Positions 5,416 through 12,675 of a DNA stretch of 13,360 nt are shown one piece after another. The notes beneath the pieces were generated by a model. It saw nothing but the letters and a program-made list of their open reading frames with translations. It made no database searches and was not told the origin of the DNA. Both the position numbers and the translations under genes were made by a program. This DNA comes from Lachnospiraceae bacterium UBA1712 (GTDB taxonomy: Bacteria; Bacillota; Clostridia; Lachnospirales; Lachnospiraceae): contig DCJA01000024.1 of the NCBI GenBank assembly GCA_002317175.1, positions 1-13,360 of the forward strand, in the 5' to 3' direction. Position 1 is the first letter of the stretch. Each line of letters begins with the position of its first letter.

Positions 5416-6381
5416 ATGAAATGGACAAGAATTAGAATTAAGACAACAACAGAAGCAGAAGATATAATTATATCAACACTTTATGATATTGGTCTCGAAG
5501 GTGCGCAGATAGAGGATAAGGTTCCACTTAGTGCTTGGGAGAAGGAGCAGATGTTTGTGGATATTCTTCCAGAGACAGAAGCAGATGATGGTGTAGCATA
5601 TCTTAGCTTTTTCGTAGAAGAAACAGCGGATCTGAATATAGAGGAAACTATTGCGCAGGTACGTGAGGAGCTGGATGAACTAAAGGAATTCCTTGATATA
5701 GGTGAGGGAAGCATAACTGTAGATGAAACTGAGGACCTTGACTGGATTAACAACTGGAAACAGTTTTTTCATCAGTTCTATATCGATGATCTGCTTGTAA
5801 TTCCTTCCTGGGAAGAGGTTTCAGAAGCTGATAAGGATAAAATGATTCTTAGAATTGATCCGGGTACTGCATTTGGTACTGGACTTCATGATACTACTCA
5901 GCTTTGTGTAAAGCAGATGAAAAAATATATTAATTCTGACAGTGAAGTGTTAGATGTTGGAACTGGTAGCGGTATCCTTGCTATTCTTGCTATTATGTTT
6001 GGAGCAAAGCACGCATTTGGAACTGATCTTGATCCTTGTGCGGTAGGTGCTGTTGCAGACAATATGGAGAAGAATAATATTAATCCTGATAAGTTTCAGA
6101 TGATTATCGGTAATATTATTGATGATAAAGCAGTACAGGACCAAGCAGGTTATGAGTGCTATGACATAGTGCTTGCCAATATTCTTGCAGGAGTTTTGGT
6201 TGAACTCACACCCGTTATTGTGGCTCAGATGAAGAAGGGTGCGGTATACATTACATCAGGAATTATCAATGACGATGATAAGGAGCATCAGGTAGTAAAT
6301 GCGATGAAAGACGCAGGACTTACAGTGATAGATGTGAGTTATCAGGGCGAATGGGTTAGCGTAACAGGAAGAAAAGATTAG
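5416..6381 (+). CDS. prmA: Ribosomal protein L11 methyltransferase
   Basis: 321 residues; SAM-dependent methylation of ribosomal protein L11, in the cytosol. The N-terminal half is the substrate-recognition domain (KWTRIRIKTTTEAEDIIISTLYDIGLEGAQIED, then DLDWINNWKQFFHQFYIDDLLVIPSWE). The class I methyltransferase fold begins at LRIDPGTAFGTGLHDTTQLC, and the SAM-binding glycine loop is LDVGTGSGILAI (179-190). NILAGVL (255-261) is the post-II motif typical of PrmA. ATG 5416 has GAGG 9 bases upstream, a modest site. Length is slightly above the roughly 290-315 usual in the family. It precedes rsmE by about 40 bases, a pairing common in Firmicutes, where it often follows dnaJ; here the chaperone genes are absent and a GH18 gene stands before it. 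Confidence 0.95.
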   Translation: MKWTRIRIKTTTEAEDIIISTLYDIGLEGAQIEDKVPLSAWEKEQMFVDILPETEADDGVAYLSFFVEETADLNIEETIAQVREELDELKEFLDIGEGSITVDETEDLDWINNWKQFFHQFYIDDLLVIPSWEEVSEADKDKMILRIDPGTAFGTGLHDTTQLCVKQMKKYINSDSEVLDVGTGSGILAILAIMFGAKHAFGTDLDPCAVGAVADNMEKNNINPDKFQMIIGNIIDDKAVQDQAGYECYDIVLANILAGVLVELTPVIVAQMKKGAVYITSGIINDDDKEHQVVNAMKDAGLTVIDVSYQGEWVSVTGRKD

Positions 6382-6420
6382 TGACCCACAGATTCCACCA
6401 GCGATGGAATGGAGATTGAT

Positions 6421-7155
6421 ATGTATCAGTTTTTTGTAGATCCCGCAAATATTCAAGGGAAAAAAGTATATATAACCGGTGGCGATGTTAATCATATTAA
6501 AAATGTGCTTCGTATGCAGGTTGGTGAAGAACTGAATGTCAGTAATGGAATTGATGGCAAAGAGTATCGTTGCGCTATTGAAGAAATAGGCGATGAGATA
6601 GTCTGCGAACTCAGATTTGTAAAAGAGGATAATGTGGAACTGCCATCAAAGATATATTTATTTCAAGGGCTTCCAAAGAGTGATAAGATGGAACTTGTTA
6701 TTCAAAAGGCAGTTGAACTTGGAGTATATGAGGTTATTCCTGTGGCGATGTCGCGCTGTGTAATGAAGCTCGAACCGAAGAAGGTGGCTGGCAAGATTTC
6801 CAGATGGCAGGGAATAGCTGAGGCAGCAGCCAAGCAGAGTAAACGTGCCATTATCCCACAGATTCATGAACCAATGACTTTTAAACAGGCGATTCAGTAT
6901 GCTGCAGAACTTGACGTTAAGCTTATTCCATATGAGATGGCAGAGGGAATGGCACATACAAAAAATATTATTAACAATATTACACCTGGTCAGTCCATTG
7001 GATTTATCATTGGACCTGAAGGCGGAATAGATGATGCTGAATTAAAAATGGCAATTGAAGCAGGGTTTGAGTCCATTACTCTGGGTAAGAGAATTCTTAG
7101 AACAGAGACAGCTGGGCTTACTGTTATGAGTATACTTATGTACACATTGGAATAG
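6421..7155 (+). CDS. rsmE: 16S rRNA (uracil-1498-N3)-methyltransferase
   Basis: 244 residues from ATG 6421; SPOUT-class enzyme that methylates N3 of U1498 in 16S rRNA. The N-terminal PUA-like part reads MYQFFVDPANI...GGDVNHIKNVLRMQVGEEL. The knot-forming SAM region is seen in GFIIGPEGGIDDAEL (GPEGG at 198-202) and LGKRILRTETAGLTVMSILMY near the end; KSDKMELVIQKAVELGV is another family block. The in-frame ATG at 6409 is less likely: TGGAG (6410-6414), partly made from that codon, sits 6 bases before 6421, and MYQFFV is the usual family beginning. It lies in the same + strand run as prmA and the cysteine desulfurase gene. Confidence 0.94.
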   Translation: MYQFFVDPANIQGKKVYITGGDVNHIKNVLRMQVGEELNVSNGIDGKEYRCAIEEIGDEIVCELRFVKEDNVELPSKIYLFQGLPKSDKMELVIQKAVELGVYEVIPVAMSRCVMKLEPKKVAGKISRWQGIAEAAAKQSKRAIIPQIHEPMTFKQAIQYAAELDVKLIPYEMAEGMAHTKNIINNITPGQSIGFIIGPEGGIDDAELKMAIEAGFESITLGKRILRTETAGLTVMSILMYTLE

Positions 7156-7204
7156 ATATAATAGGCAGTTACATTTATAAGATGTAATTAGAGGAAGCGT
7201 GAAA

Positions 7205-8359
7205 ATGGAGTGTTATTTTGACAATTCCGCAACCACCAGAGTATATCCTGAGGTTGCAGAGCTTATGATGAAAATAATGCTTGAGGATTATGGTAATCCA
7301 TCAAGTATGCATTTGAAAGGCATGGATGCAGAGGTTTATGTGCGACATGCCAGAGAGGCAATAGCAAAAAGTCTTAAGGTGGATGACAGGTGTATCCTGT
7401 TTACATCAGGAGGAACAGAGTCTGACAATATGGCCCTTATTGGCTGTGCATCGGCCAACAAGCGTGCAGGCATGCACATTATTACTACAAGGATTGAGCA
7501 TCCTGCTGTTCTTGATAGCTGTAAATATCTTGAATCACAGGGCTTTGAGATAACATATCTTGATGTGGATACTAATGGGCAGATTAGCCTTGAGAAACTG
7601 GAGCAGGCAATTCGACCAGATACAATTATTGTATCAATCATGTATACAAATAATGAGATTGGTTCGGTTCAGCCGATTGAAGAGGCAGGAAAAATTATTA
7701 AGGCTAAGAATCCAGGAACGCTGTTTCATGTAGATGCCGTTCAGGGATTTGGAAAGTATCGCATTTATCCTAAAAAAATGAATATTGACCTTCTGTCAGT
7801 TAGTGGCCATAAGATTCATGGACCTAAGGGTGTTGGTTTTCTATACATTGGGGAAAAGGTTAAGATTCATCCTATTATTCACGGGGGTGGACAACAGAAG
7901 AATCTGAGATCTGGTACTGAGAATGTGCCAGGAATAGTAGGAATTGCAAAGGCTACAGAGTTGATATATCAAGACTTTGATTCTGATCTTGATCATATGT
8001 ATGCCTTAAAGGAGAGACTGATAAAGGGACTACTTGAAATAGAAGATGTTAAAATCAATGGTCTGACGGGAAGAGATAGTGCTCCACATATAATAAGTCT
8101 TTCAGTAGGAAGCATAAGAAGCGAAGTGCTTCTTCATGCACTTGAGGATAAGGGAATCTATGTATCAGCTGGCAGTGCCTGTGCTTCCAATAAGCCGGCA
8201 ATATCAGAAACCCTAAAGGCGATTGGGGTTGAAAAGAGATTTCTGGATTCAACTATAAGATTCAGCTTATGTCCATCTAATACAGAAGAAGAAATCGATT
8301 ATTGTATTGAGGTATTAAAGTCAATATTGCCTATGCTTAGAAAGTTTACAAGACATTAG
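7205..8359 (+). CDS. Cysteine desulfurase, NifS/IscS-like (probable ThiI partner)
   Basis: 384 residues; PLP enzyme that moves sulfur from cysteine to a persulfide on its active cysteine. The PLP lysine is Lys203 in SGHKIHGPKG; the nucleophile is Cys326 in SAGSACASN; ATTRVYPEV, GNPSSMH, FTSGGTESDNMA and HVDAVQG are family blocks. The active-cysteine loop and overall type fit the IscS/NifS group, not the SufS group. ATG 7205 is chosen over GTG 7199 because GAGGAAG (7191-7197) is at good distance from it. The next gene is thiI, 93 bases on. In Bacillus subtilis a dedicated desulfurase (NifZ) next to thiI feeds it sulfur for tRNA 4-thiouridine, so the same role is inferred here. No iscU-like scaffold gene is nearby, which favours that reading over general Fe-S assembly. 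Confidence 0.93.
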   Translation: MECYFDNSATTRVYPEVAELMMKIMLEDYGNPSSMHLKGMDAEVYVRHAREAIAKSLKVDDRCILFTSGGTESDNMALIGCASANKRAGMHIITTRIEHPAVLDSCKYLESQGFEITYLDVDTNGQISLEKLEQAIRPDTIIVSIMYTNNEIGSVQPIEEAGKIIKAKNPGTLFHVDAVQGFGKYRIYPKKMNIDLLSVSGHKIHGPKGVGFLYIGEKVKIHPIIHGGGQQKNLRSGTENVPGIVGIAKATELIYQDFDSDLDHMYALKERLIKGLLEIEDVKINGLTGRDSAPHIISLSVGSIRSEVLLHALEDKGIYVSAGSACASNKPAISETLKAIGVEKRFLDSTIRFSLCPSNTEEEIDYCIEVLKSILPMLRKFTRH

Positions 8360-8452
8360 CAGTTAAATCAGCCTTTGAGGTTTAAGAAGAGACACATTTG
8401 TATTGCTGCTGTAAGTAGACTTCGTACTACGCAGGGCGGAATGGAGATTAGT

Positions 8453-9631
8453 ATGTATTCATCATTTCTTATAAAATATGCGGAAATTGGAATAAAGGGA
8501 AAGAACAGATATTTATTTGAAAATGCGCTGGTTAATCAGATAAGATTTGCCATGAGAAGATGCGAAGGCGAATTTGAGGTTCGTAAAGCTGAGGGCAGAA
8601 TATATGTTGATGCTTCTGGAAATTTTGATTATGACGAGACCATAGAAAATCTTCAGACTGTATTTGGTGTATCTGGAATCTGTCCAATGATTCAGGTAGA
8701 GGATGACAGCTTTGAGAATATAAGCAGAGTTGTAGTTGATTTTATGGACAAGGCCTACCCTGATAAAAACAAAACATTTAAGGTTTATGCCAGAAGATCT
8801 CGCAAGACGTATCCACGTAATACCATGGAACTTAATGCAGATATTGGTGAGGTTATTCTCAATGCATTCCCTGAAATAAAGGTAGATGTTCATAATCCAG
8901 ATATCTGTCTTTATGTGGAAATTAGGGAAAAAGTATATATCTATTCACAGATTATTCCAGGACCAGGTGGTATGCCAATTGGAACCAATGGAAAAGCTAT
9001 GCTGCTTCTGTCAGGTGGTATTGATTCACCTGTGGCAGGTTATATGGTAAGTAAGCGTGGTGTAAAGATTGATGCAGTATATTTCCATGCACCTCCTTAT
9101 ACCTCTGAGAGAGCAAAGCAGAAGGTTGTTGATCTTGCCAAGCTTGTATCCAGATACAGCGGACCAATCAATCTTCATGTAATCAATTTTACAGATATTC
9201 AGCTGGCCATATATGAGAAATGTCCTCATGATGAACTTACAATTATCATGAGAAGATATATGATGCGAATTGCTGAAGCAATAGCTACAGAGACTGACTG
9301 TCTTGGACTAATAACAGGAGAATCTATTGGTCAGGTTGCCAGTCAGACACTTCACAGTCTTGCATGTACCAATGAAGTATGTACACTTCCAGTGTACCGC
9401 CCTTGTATTGGAATGGATAAGCAGGAAATTGTAGATATTTCTGAAAAGATTAACACCTATGAGACTTCTATTTTACCATTTGAAGACTGCTGTACAATTT
9501 TTGTAGCAAAGCATCCTGTAACAAAGCCTAATTTAAATATTATTAAGAGACATGAACATAATCTTGATGAAGTGATTGATGATTTGATGAAGACAGCACT
9601 GGAATCAAGAGAAATTATCGAGGTAAGATAA
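8453..9631 (+). CDS. thiI: tRNA 4-thiouridine synthase ThiI (no rhodanese domain)
   Basis: 392 residues; adenylates U8 of tRNA and replaces its oxygen with sulfur (also linked to thiamine thiazole sulfur in some bacteria). Order: N-terminal ferredoxin-like domain (YSSFLIKYAEIGIKGKNRYLFE), THUMP domain (about 60-165), PP-loop ATPase with LLLSGGIDSPVAGYMVSKRG (SGGIDS at 187-192), then a conserved end with FEDCCTIFVAKHPVTKPN (Cys346-Cys347), near the position of the catalytic cysteine of the family. It ends there, without the C-terminal rhodanese domain of the E. coli enzyme, as is usual in Firmicutes, so sulfur probably comes directly from the upstream desulfurase. ATG 8453 is chosen for GGAG 6 bases before it and the family start; the frame is open back to TTG 8375, but those residues are not family-like. 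Confidence 0.94.
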   Translation: MYSSFLIKYAEIGIKGKNRYLFENALVNQIRFAMRRCEGEFEVRKAEGRIYVDASGNFDYDETIENLQTVFGVSGICPMIQVEDDSFENISRVVVDFMDKAYPDKNKTFKVYARRSRKTYPRNTMELNADIGEVILNAFPEIKVDVHNPDICLYVEIREKVYIYSQIIPGPGGMPIGTNGKAMLLLSGGIDSPVAGYMVSKRGVKIDAVYFHAPPYTSERAKQKVVDLAKLVSRYSGPINLHVINFTDIQLAIYEKCPHDELTIIMRRYMMRIAEAIATETDCLGLITGESIGQVASQTLHSLACTNEVCTLPVYRPCIGMDKQEIVDISEKINTYETSILPFEDCCTIFVAKHPVTKPNLNIIKRHEHNLDEVIDDLMKTALESREIIEVR

Positions 9632-9647
9632 AATAGAGAAATAAAAA

Positions 9648-9672
9648 AACGCAAGACGATCTGTCTTGCGTT
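9648..9672 (-). terminator. Terminator, second of a tandem pair, for the HPr-like gene (possibly also thiI)
   Basis: AACGCAAGAC (9648-9657) pairs perfectly with GTCTTGCGTT (9663-9672), loop GATCT. On the minus strand a long T-run follows (complement of the A-run at 9643-9649). On the plus strand the tail is only TTAACAATTT, so it is weaker for thiI, which nevertheless ends just before it. Confidence 0.82.
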
Positions 9673-9692
9673 AACAATTTCTTCAGAAAAAT

Positions 9693-9709
9693 GACCAGTC
9701 ATACTGGTC
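9693..9709 (-). terminator. Terminator, first of a tandem pair, for the HPr-like gene
   Basis: GACCAGT (9693-9699) pairs with ACTGGTC (9703-9709) around the tight loop CAT; read on the minus strand it is followed by T5 (complement of 9686-9690). It lies 28 bases past the stop of the minus-strand gene. Confidence 0.7.
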
Positions 9710-9737
9710 TGTTGCTGTAAAGCATAAAGCTTACAAA

Positions 9738-9968
9738 TTAGATTGTGTAAGGCTTAAGTACTTCGAGAACAGCATCAATATTTTCTTCTGCATGGATGTT
9801 TAAATCGATTGGCTTAGATAAATCTAAACTGAAAATACCCATGATAGACTTTGCATCGATAACGTATCTGCCTGATACTAAATCGAAATCGTAATCGAAC
9901 TTTGTAATATCATTAACAAATGATTTAACCTTGTCGATTGAGTTTAATGAAATCTGAATTGTCTTCAT
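9738..9968 (-). CDS. HPr-fold protein without the phospho-histidine (Crh-like)
   Basis: 76 residues, the only minus-strand gene here. Residues 33-50 (GRYVIDAKSIMGIFSLDL) match the HPr/Crh segment carrying the regulatory serine: Ser41 in KSIMG corresponds to HPr Ser46, the HPr-kinase site. The following PIDLNIHAEENIDAVLEVLKPY fits the last strand and helix of the fold. The PTS active site GLHARPA is missing altogether: the region reads LNSIDKVKSFVND, with no His and no Arg-Pro, so it cannot carry phosphate in sugar transport. By analogy with Crh of Bacillus, where His15 is also replaced, it may be a catabolite-control cofactor or metabolic regulator; that is inference. The Shine-Dalgarno AAGGAGG on the complement (9979-9985) is strong. 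It is transcribed divergently from mtaB and ends in two terminators, so it is a single-gene unit. Confidence 0.85.
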   Translation of the reverse strand: MKTIQISLNSIDKVKSFVNDITKFDYDFDLVSGRYVIDAKSIMGIFSLDLSKPIDLNIHAEENIDAVLEVLKPYTI

Positions 9969-10076
9969 ATTAATCTCCTCCTTGTTTAAAATCTTATGTA
10001 CCTTACGACTATCATATTAAAGGTGGAGCATAGAAAAGTCAATACGAAAAGATTCACGAAAAATAGGGAGAAAGCA

Positions 10077-11447
10077 ATGAAAACTGTAGCATTCCATAAC
10101 CTTGGCTGTAAGGTCAACGCTTATGAATTTGAAATGATGCAACAAAGTGTACAAAATAGAGGCTGGCAAATTGTGGACTTTGCACAAAAAGCGGACATAT
10201 ATGTTGTAAATACATGTAGTGTAACAAATGTTGCAGACCGAAAAAGTCGTCAAATGCTCCATAAGGCAAGAAAGATGAATCCTGATGCAATAGTTGTAGC
10301 AACTGGTTGTTATGCACAGACCGATACCGAGGGAGCAAAAGCGGATGATGCTATAGATATCATTATTGGTAATAATCATAAAAATGAACTCGTCCCTATT
10401 ATTGAGGCATATATCAGTGATAATTCTGCTTATGAGAATGTAGATGATCTGTCACTTCCAATAGAATATGAGGACTACAGTATAAGTACTTCCAACGAAA
10501 GGACCAGAGTGGATGTGAAGATACAGGATGGCTGCAATCAGTTCTGCAGTTACTGTATTATTCCCTATGCGAGAGGAAGAATCAGATCCAGAGACTGTGA
10601 GGCTGTTGTAGATGAGATAGGACGTCTTGCCAGGGATGGTTATAAGGAAGTTGTATTAACAGGAATTCATCTTAGCTCATACGGATTGGATTTTCATGAT
10701 GATGGCGAAGGCAATGTACCAAGTTATAACTCTATGGCGAGAACTGATGCATTTACCAATTATGATTTGATAGAGGTCATTAATGCTGTTTCTTCTATAG
10801 AAGGAATAGAGCGAATTCGTCTTGGATCATTGGAGCCAAGAGTTATCACTGAGGAGTTTTTGGAAATCCTTCACAATAATAAAAAGGTATGTCCTCATTT
10901 TCATCTTTCGCTTCAAAGTGGGTGCGATGAGACTCTTAAAAGAATGAACAGAAGGTATACTGCTGCAGAGTTTTTAGATAAGACCATGCTTATTAGAAAG
11001 TATTTTAAGCATCCAGCAATAACAACAGATATTATTGTTGGCTTCCCGGGTGAAAGTGAAGAAGAATTTGCTGTAACCTGTGATTTTGTGGATAGAGTGA
11101 AGTTTTATGAGACTCATATCTTTAAGTATTCAAAGCGAAAGGGTACAGTAGCGGCCAGTATGCCAGGCCAGCTCACAGAAGCGCAAAAAGCTGCAAGAAG
11201 TGATGTCCTGGAAGAGAAAAATGAACAGCACTCAATGGAATTCAGAAATGAGCTGTTAGGCGAACAGGTTCAGATTCTTACTGAGGAAACTAAGGAAATT
11301 GATGGTCAGATCTATACCGTCGGACATAGCATGGATTATGTTATGATGGCTATTGAGGGCGAATATAACAGCAATCAGCTCGTATCAGGAAGCGTTGAGG
11401 GCTTTATACGAAATGACATTATGTTATTGAAAATAGACAATAAATAA
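10077..11447 (+). CDS. mtaB: tRNA t6A37 methylthiotransferase
   Basis: 456 residues; radical-SAM methylthiotransferase that converts t6A37 to ms2t6A in ANN-decoding tRNAs. The N-terminal cluster cysteines are Cys11 (NLGCKVN), Cys47 (NTCSVTN) and Cys78 (TGCYAQ). The radical-SAM cluster is CNQFCSYC (Cys153, Cys157, Cys160), followed by IIPYARGRIRSR. Further blocks are EVVLTGIHLSSYG, RIRLGSLEP, HFHLSLQSGCDETLKRMNRRY and TDIIVGFPGESEEEF. The end (from about 385, LLGEQVQILTEE... SGSVEGFIRNDIMLL) is a TRAM RNA-binding domain. The N-terminal LGCKVN and the RMNRRY form favour MtaB over MiaB or RimO. ATG 10077 has GGGAG 6 bases upstream; the frame is open back to 9996, but that stretch is not family-like. 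Confidence 0.94.
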   Translation: MKTVAFHNLGCKVNAYEFEMMQQSVQNRGWQIVDFAQKADIYVVNTCSVTNVADRKSRQMLHKARKMNPDAIVVATGCYAQTDTEGAKADDAIDIIIGNNHKNELVPIIEAYISDNSAYENVDDLSLPIEYEDYSISTSNERTRVDVKIQDGCNQFCSYCIIPYARGRIRSRDCEAVVDEIGRLARDGYKEVVLTGIHLSSYGLDFHDDGEGNVPSYNSMARTDAFTNYDLIEVINAVSSIEGIERIRLGSLEPRVITEEFLEILHNNKKVCPHFHLSLQSGCDETLKRMNRRYTAAEFLDKTMLIRKYFKHPAITTDIIVGFPGESEEEFAVTCDFVDRVKFYETHIFKYSKRKGTVAASMPGQLTEAQKAARSDVLEEKNEQHSMEFRNELLGEQVQILTEETKEIDGQIYTVGHSMDYVMMAIEGEYNSNQLVSGSVEGFIRNDIMLLKIDNK

Positions 11448-11456
11448 TGTTATTAT
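11427..11456 (+). promoter_or_regulatory. Possible promoter of the ireB-ruvX operon
   Basis: TTGAAA (11427-11432) and TATTAT (11451-11456) are 18 bases apart, with TGT ahead of the -10 giving an extended -10. It overlaps the end of mtaB and lies 57 bases before ireB. No terminator is visible between mtaB and ireB, so read-through is also possible. Confidence 0.45.
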
Positions 11457-11512
11457 AAAGAGTGGTATTGTTTACATAAATGCAAAAAACGAAATCGAAA
11501 GGGGATAATACT

Positions 11513-11776
11513 ATGGGAGAAATAGGGAGCACACAGTTCTTTAAGGTAGATGTTGAAAAAGAGACTAGTGTAAAACTGATTTTGGAAATGGTATATGAGG
11601 CCATGACAGAGAAGGGGTATGACCCTGTTAATCAGATAGTAGGATATATTATGTCGGGCGACCCTACATATATTACCAGCCATAATAATGCGAGAAGCCT
11701 CATTCAGAAGGTTGAAAGAGATGAACTTGTAGAGGAACTTCTTACTGAATACATTAAGAAGAATCAGTGGTCCTAA
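11513..11776 (+). CDS. ireB: IreB-family regulatory phosphoprotein (UPF0297)
   Basis: 87 residues. The conserved block EKGYDPVNQIVGYIMSGDPTYITSHNNARSLIQKVERDELVEELL is diagnostic of the IreB/YrzL family. In Enterococcus faecalis IreB is a substrate of the Ser/Thr kinase IreK and affects cephalosporin resistance; its phosphorylated N-terminal threonines are Thr4 and Thr7. Here Thr7 is present (after Ser6) but position 4 is Ile, so regulation may differ. ATG 11513 is chosen because AAAGGGG (11498-11504) is 8 bases away and MGEIGSTQFF is the family-like start; the frame extends upstream to 11480 without family resemblance. With ruvX and the DUF1292 gene it forms the arrangement common in Firmicutes, here stretched by a repeat array that begins at its stop codon. 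Confidence 0.93.
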   Translation: MGEIGSTQFFKVDVEKETSVKLILEMVYEAMTEKGYDPVNQIVGYIMSGDPTYITSHNNARSLIQKVERDELVEELLTEYIKKNQWS

Positions 11777-11804
11777 TGATAAAATGCGAAGCATTTTATC
11801 ATTA
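11774..11804 (+). repeat. 14-bp hairpin at the ireB stop codon, first element of the repeat array
   Basis: TAATGATAAAATGC (11774-11787) pairs perfectly with GCATTTTATCATTA (11791-11804) around loop GAA. The first bases are the ireB stop codon. The apex GCGAAGC is a known, extraordinarily stable mini-hairpin sequence in DNA. There is no T-run after it, so it is not a classical terminator, but it is strong enough to block 3' exonucleases. Confidence 0.8.
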
Positions 11805-11943
11805 CAGCGACAGTGACATCTTCGAAGGAATGTCACGAAAGCGAAATGCGAAGCATTTTATCATTACAGCGACAGTGACATCTCCGAAGGAATGTCACGA
11901 AAGCGAAGAGCAAAGGGGTTTATCATTACAGCAACAGTGACAT
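11783..11943 (+). repeat. 62-bp tandem repeat, 2 full copies plus a diverged partial third, each with paired hairpins
   Basis: Copy 1 (11783-11844) and copy 2 (11845-11906) differ by one base (T to C, at 11822 versus 11884). A third partial copy from 11907 keeps TTTATCATTACAGC(A)ACAGTGACAT at the same 62-base phase but has lost the first hairpin. Each full copy holds AATGCGAAGCATT and a second hairpin GTGACAT/ATGTCAC (11813-11819 with 11830-11836), extended by TTC/GGA in copy 1 and TCC/GGA in copy 2 around loop GAA. The single difference turns a U-G pair into C-G, so the stem is kept. The array fills the gap between ireB and ruvX, and its last copy runs up to the ruvX ribosome site. No open reading frame of its own was seen. 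Confidence 0.9.
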
Positions 11944-11961
11944 TATGGAGTGGTAATCTAT

Positions 11962-12396
11962 ATGAAAATCATGGGCCTTGATCTTGGGACGAAGACAGTA
12001 GGGGTAGCAATCAGCGACCCTCTGCTTATTACGGCGCAACCCATAGAGACAATAACAAGAAAAGAAGAGAATAAACTTCGACAGACCCTTGCCAGAATAG
12101 AGGCTCTGATTGAAGAGCACGAAGTTGAAAAGATTGTACTGGGCTATCCTAAGAATATGAATGATTCAATTGGTCCCAGGGCTCTTTTTAGTGAGGAATT
12201 CAAGGACAAGCTTGAAAGAAGAACTGGTTTGGAAGTGATTCTGTGGGATGAGAGACTTACAACAGTTGCTGCAGATGAGGTTCTGATAGAGTCAAAGGTA
12301 AGAAGAGAAAACAGAAAGAAATATGTTGATCAGATAGCGGCTGTATTCATTTTACAGGAGTATCTGGACAGCATTGCTAATAAGAAAGAAGATTAG
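11962..12396 (+). CDS. ruvX: Putative pre-16S rRNA nuclease / Holliday-junction resolvase-like YqgF
   Basis: 144 residues from ATG 11962; RNase H-fold protein of the YqgF/RuvX family, implicated in 16S rRNA 5'-end maturation. Family motifs: MGLDLGTKTVGVAISDP (metal-binding Asp7), KIVLGYPKNMNDSIGPRA, LWDERLTTVAADEVL (Glu97), KKYVDQIAAVFILQEYLD (Asp123); Asp7, Glu97 and Asp123 are the expected acidic triad. GGAG (11947-11950) lies 11 bases before ATG, a little long; the GTG at 11950 would have no site of its own. The ribosome site lies just past the end of the degenerate third repeat copy, so the repeat borders translation initiation. The next gene starts 8 bases after the stop. Confidence 0.94.
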   Translation: MKIMGLDLGTKTVGVAISDPLLITAQPIETITRKEENKLRQTLARIEALIEEHEVEKIVLGYPKNMNDSIGPRALFSEEFKDKLERRTGLEVILWDERLTTVAADEVLIESKVRRENRKKYVDQIAAVFILQEYLDSIANKKED

Positions 12397-12404
12397 GTAT
12401 TAAT

Positions 12405-12671
12405 ATGAAGCTGGAGAAGATAACATTTTGCCCTGATGGTGAGGAAGCGGTGGAATTCTTTGTTCTTGAACAGACTAGAATATCGGGGGTTAATTATATA
12501 TTGGTAACAGATTTTGAAGATGGTGATGGTGAGGCGCTTATTCTCAAGGATCTCTCTAAGGATGAGGATAAGGAAAGTGTGTACGCCATAGTTGATGATG
12601 ATACAGAACTCAAGGCAGTAGCAGGCATTTTTGAAGACCTGCTTGAAGATGTTGAGTTCGTACAGGAGTAA
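12405..12671 (+). CDS. DUF1292 (YrzB-like) protein
   Basis: 88 residues, very acidic. ITFCPDGEEAVEFFVLEQTRISGVNYILVTD... EALILKDL... SVYAIVDDDTELKAVAGIFEDLLEDVEF follows the DUF1292 pattern (an F-x-VLE-x-T element, then YILV-D, then a late D-D-x-E-L--V---F). Its biochemical function is unknown. The evidence for identity is that pattern together with its place after ireB and ruvX, the order yrzL-yrrK-yrzB in Bacillus. It lies 8 bases after ruvX with only a weak ribosome site (AGG), suggesting translational coupling, and 4 bases before the RNase J gene. Confidence 0.85.
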   Translation: MKLEKITFCPDGEEAVEFFVLEQTRISGVNYILVTDFEDGDGEALILKDLSKDEDKESVYAIVDDDTELKAVAGIFEDLLEDVEFVQE

Positions 12672-12675
12672 TATT

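Noticed and set aside
8375..8452. N-terminal extension of ThiI from TTG 8375
   Set aside because: No ribosome site, an arginine-rich non-family sequence, and a good GGAG site plus family-like start at ATG 8453.
8513..8893. 126-residue reading frame on the minus strand within thiI
   Set aside because: It lies wholly over a well-conserved THUMP-containing gene in the opposite direction, has no ribosome site of note and no recognisable protein pattern.
10017..10379. 120-residue minus-strand reading frame over the start of mtaB
   Set aside because: Antisense to the conserved cysteine blocks of MtaB, with cysteine- and isoleucine-rich composition typical of a shadow frame.
11453..11836. 127-residue minus-strand reading frame over ireB and the first repeat
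   Set aside because: Antisense to a conserved gene; its N-terminus is made of the hairpin repeat, and the composition is unlike its neighbours.
11783..11943. CRISPR array
   Set aside because: The 62-base units are contiguous with no variable spacers, only two full copies exist, and no cas genes are nearby.
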